Positions 59,101-64,000 of a stretch of DNA of 64,000 nt are shown here, one piece after another. This DNA is from Pseudonocardia sp. TRM90224. GTDB lineage: Bacteria; Actinomycetota; Actinomycetes; Mycobacteriales; Pseudonocardiaceae. The stretch is taken from assembly GCF_021245725.1 (NCBI RefSeq), contig NZ_JAJGSX010000001.1, positions 372,001 through 436,000 on the forward strand, in the 5' to 3' direction. The notes under the pieces are model-generated. The model did no database searches. It had not been told where the DNA came from and was given only the letters and a program-made list of their open reading frames with translations. The number at the start of each line of letters is the position of its first letter. Positions within the stretch are counted from its first letter, which is position 1. The position numbers were made by a program, and so were the translations under genes.

Positions 59101-61770
59101 GTGTCCGATCCGGCCCCCGCCGAGACCTTCGCCGACGCTCTGCGCAGGCTCCGCACCGCCGCGCGGATGACCCAGGAGCAGTTGGCCGAACGCGCCGACC
59201 TGAGCGTCCGGACGATCCGCGGGATGGAAAGCGGACGCATTCGCTCACCACGTCCTGAATCTCTCCGGCTGCTGGCCGGCGCGCTCGGGTTCGCCGGCGA
59301 CCAGCTCACCGAATTCGAGGACCTCGGCCGCGACGGGTACTGGACCCGGCGCAAGTCGTCGAACGGCGCGAGTCCGCCCGATCAGTCCTTTCCGGTGCCC
59401 GCTCAGCTGCCGCCGGACGTCTCCGCATTCACCGGGCGGGACGACCACATCCGCGAGCTCGACGCCGTGCTCGCCGGCGACAAGGGGGCCGCCTCGCGCA
59501 TTGCCGTGCTCGTCGGCGGGCCCGGTGCCGGCAAGACCGCGCTCGCGGTCCATTGGGCGCACCGCGTCCGCCGGCTCTTCCCCGACGGGCAGCTGTACCT
59601 GAACCTCGCCGGCTATTCCACCGCCCCACCACTTTCACCCGCCGACGCGCTGGGCAGGGTGGTGCGCGCGCTCGGGGTCGCACCAGAACGCATTCCGCCG
59701 GACGTCACCGAGGCGGCCGGATTGCTGCGGACGCTGCTGTCCGGGACGAAGACGCTCCTCGTGCTCGACGACGTACCGCACGCCGAGCACGTGCGACCGT
59801 TGTTGCCCGGCGAACCCGGATGTTTTGTTCTCGTCACGAGCCGCATTGCGCAGCGTTCGCTCGTCGCGCGCGAGGGCGCGCACCAGATCGCGGTCGGGCC
59901 GCTCGACGCCGTCGAGTCCGAGGAGCTGCTTTCGAGCGTCATCGGGTCAGCGTCGACATCTGCCGAACCGGATGCCGTCGCCGAATTGGCGGAACTGTGC
60001 GGGCGGCTGCCCCTCGCATTGCGGATCGCGGCGGCGAACCTCGTCGGCCGGCCGGGCCGCAGCCCTGTCGGCGCTTTCGTCCGGAGGTTGCGCAGCGGCA
60101 ATCGATTGGCGGCGCTGTCGATCGCCGCCGATTCGGAGACGACGGTCCGGGCGGCGTTCGACCTCTCCTACGACGCGCTGCCGGCGCAGGCGCGCAGGCT
60201 CTTCCGGCTCCTGTCGCTCGCGCCAGACCGCGAGGTCACGACCGCGGCGGCAGGAGCGTTGCTCGGCGATTCCGAGCTGGCGGTGGAGCTGCTGGAGATG
60301 CTCGCCGCGGCGCATCTGGTCGAGGAGCTCGCCTTCGACCGGTTCGTCCAACCCGACCTGCTGCGGCTCTACGCCGCCGAGCGCGCGGTGAAGGAGGAGG
60401 GCGATGCGGAGCGCGACGCGGCGTGGGCCCGGCTCCTGCGGCACCAGCTCGACCGGCTCGACGAGGCGGCGGTCCGGCTCTACCCGCAGACGGCACGGTT
60501 GGAGTGGACGCGCACCGTCCCGGAGGCTGGCCTGTTCGCCGATCACCATGAAGCGCTCGAATGGCTCGACGCAGAGCTGCCGTCGTTGCAGGCGGCCGTG
60601 CTCGTCGCCGCCCGGTCCGGCCCGCGCAGCGCCGCGTGGCGCATCTCCGACGCGTTGCGCGGCTACTTCCAGCTGCGGGGTGCGGTTGCACCGTGGCTCA
60701 TCGTCGCGCGTACCGCCTTGGGTGCGGCCGACGCGGAGGGCGACATCGCCGCGCAGGCCGCGTGCCACCTGAGCGTGGCCGGCGCGTTGGCGCGCCAGGA
60801 CCGGTACGGCGATGCGGCCGAACACGGCGAGCAGGCGCTCACGCTGGCCCGCGCGGCCGGCTGGACGGACGGCGAGGTCGCCGGGCACCGTGCGCTCGCT
60901 AACCTGCTGCGGCTGTCCGGCCGTCCGCACGACGCGAGCGCGCACCTGCGGGAGGCGCTGCGGCTGGCCGATCCCGTCCAGGAGCCGGGGTACGGCTCCA
61001 TCATCGAGCACATCGCGCGGGTCAACCACGAGCTCGGCATCCTCGGCGAGTCGGCCGCGCACTACGAGCGCGCGCTCGAGCTGCTCCGGGCGTCCGGCGC
61101 GCAGGCCCGCCTCGCGGAGGTCCTCACCGGTCTCGGCGACGTCCTGCACGGGCTGGGCAGGCAGGAGGAAGCGCTCGACCGCTTGTGGGAGGCGCGTGAC
61201 CTGCACCGGGACCTCGCCGACCGGGGCGGCGAGGCGTACAACCTCCGCTGCCAGGCCGAGGTGCTCCGCGACTCCGGCGACACCACGGGGGCGATGGGGC
61301 TCGCGATGGAGGCGCTCGACCTCGCCACGGACGACGACGACCTGCGCCTGCAGGCGCAGGCGCGCGAGACGCTCGGGTCGACGCACCTCGCGGCGGGGCG
61401 ACCGGACCTCGCGTTGATCGAGCTCGACGCCGCGCTCGTGCTGGCCGTGCGGACCAACAACCCGTACACGCATGCGCAGGCGCTCATCGGTATCTCGGGC
61501 GCCAGGCGCGCCAACGGCAACGCCGAGCAGGCCGTCGCGGCGGCCGCGGCCGCGCTGGACCTCGCCCGCGCCGGCAGCTACACGCTGCTCGAAGGCCAGG
61601 CGCTCACCGCGGCAGCAGCGGCCGAGCTCGCGGCCGGCCGGACGGACGACGCGGCCGAGCACGCCCGGGCCGCCGTCGCGGCGCACGAGATCACCGGTTC
61701 CCCTGCCGGCCGGCTCGACGCGGAGCACGCTCTGCGCGAAGCTGTAACACGGACTCGGGCTGACAGATAA
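59101..61770 (+). CDS. XRE helix-turn-helix, NB-ARC (STAND) and TPR transcriptional regulator
   Basis: Regulator of 889 residues from GTG 59101. Residues ~8-65 are an XRE-type helix-turn-helix (TAARMTQEQLAERADLSVRT, IRGMESGRIRSPRPESLRLL). Residues ~110-400 are an NB-ARC ATPase: Walker A VGGPGAGKTALAVHW, Walker B TLLVLDDVP, and the GLPL-type motif CGRLPLALRIAAANL. Residues ~560-889 are tetratricopeptide repeats (for example YGDAAEHGEQALTLARAAGW, SAAHYERALELLRASGAQA). Such STAND regulators switch by ligand-triggered nucleotide exchange, and the TPR part often binds a peptide. It is divergent from the giant gene and followed after 8 bases by a secreted-peptide gene, so it probably senses that peptide and controls the giant gene; both are inferences. 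Confidence 0.9.
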   Translation: MSDPAPAETFADALRRLRTAARMTQEQLAERADLSVRTIRGMESGRIRSPRPESLRLLAGALGFAGDQLTEFEDLGRDGYWTRRKSSNGASPPDQSFPVPAQLPPDVSAFTGRDDHIRELDAVLAGDKGAASRIAVLVGGPGAGKTALAVHWAHRVRRLFPDGQLYLNLAGYSTAPPLSPADALGRVVRALGVAPERIPPDVTEAAGLLRTLLSGTKTLLVLDDVPHAEHVRPLLPGEPGCFVLVTSRIAQRSLVAREGAHQIAVGPLDAVESEELLSSVIGSASTSAEPDAVAELAELCGRLPLALRIAAANLVGRPGRSPVGAFVRRLRSGNRLAALSIAADSETTVRAAFDLSYDALPAQARRLFRLLSLAPDREVTTAAAGALLGDSELAVELLEMLAAAHLVEELAFDRFVQPDLLRLYAAERAVKEEGDAERDAAWARLLRHQLDRLDEAAVRLYPQTARLEWTRTVPEAGLFADHHEALEWLDAELPSLQAAVLVAARSGPRSAAWRISDALRGYFQLRGAVAPWLIVARTALGAADAEGDIAAQAACHLSVAGALARQDRYGDAAEHGEQALTLARAAGWTDGEVAGHRALANLLRLSGRPHDASAHLREALRLADPVQEPGYGSIIEHIARVNHELGILGESAAHYERALELLRASGAQARLAEVLTGLGDVLHGLGRQEEALDRLWEARDLHRDLADRGGEAYNLRCQAEVLRDSGDTTGAMGLAMEALDLATDDDDLRLQAQARETLGSTHLAAGRPDLALIELDAALVLAVRTNNPYTHAQALIGISGARRANGNAEQAVAAAAAALDLARAGSYTLLEGQALTAAAAAELAAGRTDDAAEHARAAVAAHEITGSPAGRLDAEHALREAVTRTRADR

Positions 61771-61778
61771 GGACAAGC

Positions 61779-61967
61779 ATGAAGAACTTGCTCTTGAAGC
61801 GGCTGCCCGCGGTGCTCATGATCGGCGCTGCGGCAGCGGTGATGGGCCTCCCCATCGCCGCATCGAGCGTCACCGGCCTGCACGGCGTCTCGGTGACGTC
61901 GTACGCCAGCGACCCCGGCGGCGACTGCTGCGCCCGCGCCGACACGGTGGACCCCTTCCGGAAGTAA
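61779..61967 (+). CDS. small secreted peptide precursor, candidate signal of the adjacent regulator
   Basis: Sixty-two residues. The start MKNLLLKRLPAVLMIGAAAA and the following hydrophobic core are a clear Sec signal peptide; cleavage after SYA (about residue 42) would release a peptide near SDPGGDCCARADTVDPFRK, about 19-20 residues with a vicinal Cys pair. GGAC upstream and only 8 bases from the regulator stop indicate translation from the same mRNA. I recognise no known family. Small peptide genes after TPR-type regulators are typical of peptide pheromone systems such as RRNPP in Firmicutes; that this works the same way in an actinobacterium is hypothesis. Confidence 0.75.
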   Translation: MKNLLLKRLPAVLMIGAAAAVMGLPIAASSVTGLHGVSVTSYASDPGGDCCARADTVDPFRK

Positions 61968-61980
61968 CCCGCCCGGCCCG

Positions 61981-62037
61981 AGGGCAGGAAAGCCACTTTC
62001 CTGCCCTCACAGGGCCTGAACGTGGCTTTCCTGCCCT
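61981..62037. repeat. 57-bp double-hairpin repeat, copy 6
   Basis: Arms 61981-62007 and 62011-62037 separated by CAC, with one substitution (ACGTGG for AAGTGG). The convergent membrane-protein gene ends inside it: its last nine codons (GQESHVQAL) and the stop at 62007-62009 are repeat sequence. It can also serve as terminator for the regulator/peptide operon. Confidence 0.93.
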
Positions 62038-62507
62038 CGCCGCACGAGGACGATGCCGCTGCGGAGGATCGCGGAGCCGGCCGCGAGGAGCAGCACAGCG
62101 GTGACGAGCCGCGTCACGGAGCCGTGCAGCAGGACGTTGCCAGCGGCCAGCGGGCCCTCGACGGTCGGGTCGACGGCGCCGCCGGGCGCGGCCAGCACAC
62201 CCCCGACCTCGAGTGCCGAGGCGACGAGCGTGACCGCGATGTAGATCAACCCGGCGCCGTGCACGACGCCGGCCAGCCAGTCGTAGCGCGCGTCCGCGGG
62301 AGCGATCACCTGCCGCAGCCCGCTCAGGAAGACGATCAGCAGCGCGCACATCACGAGACTGATCAGGTTGCGGGTGAGCACGTTCCACGCCGGCGCCGCA
62401 CCCTCGTGGACGAAGTAGAGCGGCACCGTGAGGGTGGTCAGCAGGCCGAGCGTGATCCCGGACAGGCCGGTGACGCGGTGGAGGAGCACGCGACTTAGTA
62501 TGTGCAT
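62007..62507 (-). CDS. hypothetical four-helix membrane protein
   Basis: Membrane protein of 166 residues from ATG 62507 (MHILSRVLLHRVTGLSGITL); an in-frame ATG exists at 62525. Four hydrophobic segments are at about residues 15-35, 50-70, 88-108 and 128-150. The function is unknown and I recognise no family. The C-terminus is not native: the last nine residues and the stop come from repeat copy 6, so the original end was probably longer or different. It is divergent from a TetR-family gene across 40 bases that include an ACTTAGT/ACTAAGT inverted repeat, so it is likely repressed by that protein. Confidence 0.7.
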   Translation of the reverse strand: MHILSRVLLHRVTGLSGITLGLLTTLTVPLYFVHEGAAPAWNVLTRNLISLVMCALLIVFLSGLRQVIAPADARYDWLAGVVHGAGLIYIAVTLVASALEVGGVLAAPGGAVDPTVEGPLAAGNVLLHGSVTRLVTAVLLLAAGSAILRSGIVLVRRGQESHVQAL

Positions 62508-62531
62508 GAAACTATAAGGCGTCAACTAAGT
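62493..62531. promoter_or_regulatory. inverted repeat in divergent TetR promoter
   Basis: ACTTAGT (62493-62499) and ACTAAGT (62525-62531) are perfect 7-bp inverted repeats, 25 bases apart. Between them are AT-rich bases (AACTATAAG) uncommon in this genome. It lies between the starts of the membrane protein and the TetR gene. Confidence 0.45.
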
Positions 62532-62547
62532 GCATCGGAGGATCCGG

Positions 62548-63327
62548 GTGGACGACGAGACACCCGTCGAGCTGCGCCGCCTGTGGCGGCTGCCGACGTC
62601 CTCACGGATGGGCCGGCCGGCCGAGCTCGACGTCGAACGCGTGGTGCGCGCCACCGTCGAGCTGGCCGACCGCGACGGGCTGGCCGGGGTGTCGTTGCCC
62701 AAGATCGCGCGGGCGCTCGGGGTCACGAGCATGTCGCTCTACCGCCACGTCGGCTCCAAGGACGAGCTGCTGGCCTTGCTGGAGGACGCGGCCACCGGCC
62801 CGCCGCCGGAGATCGACACCGCGCAAATCGACACCGCGCCGGGCGAGTGGCGAGCGGGCCTGCGCGAATGGGCCATGGCGGTGCGCCGGGTCTACCGGCG
62901 CCGCCCGTGGCTGGCCCGGATCCCGATCACCGGCCCGCCCGCCGGCCCCAACCTGCTCGCCTGGATGGAGTCCGCCCTGCGGGTGCTGCGCGGCACCCCG
63001 CTCGAACCCGCCGCCAAGCTGGGCGTGATCACGCTGGTGAACGGCTACGTCCGCACCGCGGCACAGCAGGTGCAGGACCTCGACGGCAGCTGGCAGCAGC
63101 CCGACACCGTGCAGGCCTATGGTCGCAGCCTGGCGCGGCTGGTCGCCCCCGACCGGTTCCCCGAGCTGGCGAAGATCCTCGCCTCAGGGTTGTTCGAGAG
63201 CCCGCCGCAAGCCCCGGACCAGGACGTCGAGGACGACCCCGACTTCACCTTCGGCCTCGACCGCATCCTCGACGGCGTCGAGACAGTGGTGCGGGAGCGC
63301 CGGCCCGGTCAGGAGACCCGTTCGTAG
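62548..63327 (+). CDS. TetR-family transcriptional regulator
   Basis: Regulator of 259 residues from GTG 62548, preceded by GGAGG (62537-62541); a GTG at 62530 would place the ribosome-binding site inside the gene. Helix-turn-helix: ATVELADRDGLAGVSLPKIA and RALGVTSMSLYRHVGSKDEL. The C-terminal part resembles TetR_C_11/TetR class domains (LREWAMAVRRVYRRRPWLAR, VITLVNGYVRTAAQQ). It is divergent from the membrane protein gene, its likely target. Its 3' end overlaps the convergent SnoaL-like gene by 19 bases. Confidence 0.88.
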   Translation: MDDETPVELRRLWRLPTSSRMGRPAELDVERVVRATVELADRDGLAGVSLPKIARALGVTSMSLYRHVGSKDELLALLEDAATGPPPEIDTAQIDTAPGEWRAGLREWAMAVRRVYRRRPWLARIPITGPPAGPNLLAWMESALRVLRGTPLEPAAKLGVITLVNGYVRTAAQQVQDLDGSWQQPDTVQAYGRSLARLVAPDRFPELAKILASGLFESPPQAPDQDVEDDPDFTFGLDRILDGVETVVRERRPGQETRS

Positions 63328-63746
63328 CCCGCCACGATCTCGGGCAGCGTGCCCATCGCCAGCCCCATCGCGACGTTGTTCTGGTACTCGCGCCAGCCCA
63401 CCATCTTCCCGTCGCGCACCTCGAGCACGCCGATGAACGCGGCGCTGCCCCGCCGACCCGCCTCGGTCGTCGCCGTCAGCTCGTACTCCACGACGATCAC
63501 GGCCGGGTCGGCGGTCCGGTGGACGGCGATCTCGCGGCAGCTCTCGATCCTGATGGGCAGGTCCGCCCGCGCCGCGACGAGGAAGGCGAGCCACGCCGCC
63601 TTGCCGTCGAACCGCCGCATGCCCGGTGGGCTGAACGGCGTCTCGACGACGATCTCGTCCGCGAGGACGTCCGGGTCGTACGCGCCGGTGATCCAGTTCT
63701 GCTTCATCAGCTCGAACACGTCGTACGGATCGGTGGTCGTGGTCAT
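63309..63746 (-). CDS. SnoaL-like/NTF2-fold protein
   Basis: Protein of 145 residues with the SnoaL-like cone fold: an N-terminal helix DVFELMKQNWITGAYDPDVL, ADEIVVETPFSPPGMRRFDG, the strands VIVVEYELTATTEAGRRGSA and AFIGVLEVRDGKMVGWREYQ. Members include polyketide cyclases, limonene-epoxide hydrolases and many unknowns. It is divergent from a TetR gene at 63822 across two TGAGT-N4-ACTCA operators, so that TetR protein probably regulates it. Confidence 0.85.
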   Translation of the reverse strand: MTTTTDPYDVFELMKQNWITGAYDPDVLADEIVVETPFSPPGMRRFDGKAAWLAFLVAARADLPIRIESCREIAVHRTADPAVIVVEYELTATTEAGRRGSAAFIGVLEVRDGKMVGWREYQNNVAMGLAMGTLPEIVAGYERVS

Positions 63747-63761
63747 GACTGCCCCTTAAGA

Positions 63762-63799
63762 TGAGTGATGACTCACGTAATATGATGAGTCACGACTCA
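63762..63799. promoter_or_regulatory. two TetR operator candidates
   Basis: TGAGT-GATG-ACTCA (63762-63775) and TGAGT-CACG-ACTCA (63786-63799) are inverted repeats with 5-bp arms and 4-base spacers, centres 24 bases apart, in the gap between the SnoaL-like gene (starts 63746) and the TetR gene (starts about 63822). Spacing of two helical turns or slightly more suggests cooperative binding. Confidence 0.65.
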
Positions 63800-63821
63800 G
63801 GTTGTCAAGGAGGTGGTCCCA

Positions 63822-64000
63822 CTGCGGTCCGACGCCGTTCGCAACCGCGCCCGCATCCTCGCGGCCGCGGAAGCGGTCTTCGCCGAGCGCGGCGTCTCGA
63901 CGTCGACGGAGGAGGTCGCGGCCGCCGCCGGGGTGGCGGTCGGCACCGTGTTCCGCCACTTCCCGACCAAGGACGACCTGCTCGCCGCGATCATGAAAGA
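63822..64000 (+). CDS. TetR-family transcriptional regulator, 3' part cut off by window edge
   Basis: The frame reads LRSDAVRNRARILAAAEAVF, then AERGVSTSTEEVAAAAGVAV and GTVFRHFPTKDDLLAAIMK, a clear TetR helix-turn-helix. The strong AAGGAGG (63807-63813) ends eight bases before CTG 63822, which fits a CTG start. The only in-frame GTG nearby (63813) overlaps that ribosome-binding site. The rest of the gene is outside the window. It is divergent from the SnoaL-like gene and probably autoregulated through the TGAGT/ACTCA sites. Confidence 0.8.
   Translation, partial: MRSDAVRNRARILAAAEAVFAERGVSTSTEEVAAAAGVAVGTVFRHFPTKDDLLAAIMK

Noticed and set aside
10234-62037. 57-bp repeats as insertion-sequence ends
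   Set aside because: The copies are solitary, each complete in itself, and no transposase gene lies between or beside them in this window.

Overview
The window is about 64 kb of very GC-rich DNA with GTG starts, 4-base ATGA/GTGA stop-start overlaps, lipobox proteins, an MprAB-type two-component system, a WYL regulator and a PF04672-type methyltransferase. This points to an actinobacterium, most likely Pseudonocardiaceae (a Pseudonocardia-like genome); the family assignment is inference.

Layout. (1) 1-5.4 kb: a cut-off histidine kinase with its response regulator, then mprA-mprB-pepD (envelope-stress regulator, sensor and HtrA protease) in the conserved order. (2) 5.4-13.6 kb: housekeeping and accessory enzymes (hydroxyacid dehydrogenase, methyltransferase, lspA, SDR), tRNA-Arg(CCT) followed by a 32-bp tandem array, a truncated and frameshifted oxidoreductase pseudogene, a PQQ-dehydrogenase-like lipoprotein and a GH6 cellulase. 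(3) 13.7-29.7 kb: a TetR-controlled SDR/FAD-monooxygenase pair, small enzymes, a serpin, a universal stress protein, a one-polypeptide ABC importer facing a GntR/DUF1989 pair, a DinB/WYL divergent pair and two small orphans. (4) 29.8-36.2 kb: two tandem NarL-type kinases, a secreted peptidase-like hydrolase, a LuxR-type regulator and an ABC exporter, with a shared palindrome in two promoters. (5) 36.2-58.8 kb: one gene of 22.5 kb for a 7,511-residue secreted or surface protein. (6) 59.1-62.0 kb: divergent from it, an XRE-NB-ARC-TPR regulator and, 8 bases after its stop, a 62-residue secreted peptide. (7) 62.0-64 kb: a membrane protein, two TetR regulators and a SnoaL-like protein.

The most interesting unit is 36.2-62.0 kb. 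The giant protein has a signal anchor, a KSPE/KTPE stalk, about 1,850 residues of paired cysteines, a hydrophobic block, LysM-like repeats, six Gly/Ser-rich beta modules and two copies of an RGPP-to-HExxH-like metal-binding module. The tetrapeptide RGPP recurs seven times, mostly at module borders. The regulator-peptide pair next to it looks like a peptide-sensing control circuit, and four ACAGGCA heptamers lie in the shared 324-bp promoter region. No function can be assigned from sequence alone.

Six intergenic copies of a 57-bp double-hairpin repeat are scattered through the window. One copy supplies the stop codon of a gene and another abuts the pseudogene. Coordinates of modules inside the giant protein are approximate; start codons are chosen from ribosome-binding sites and family length.
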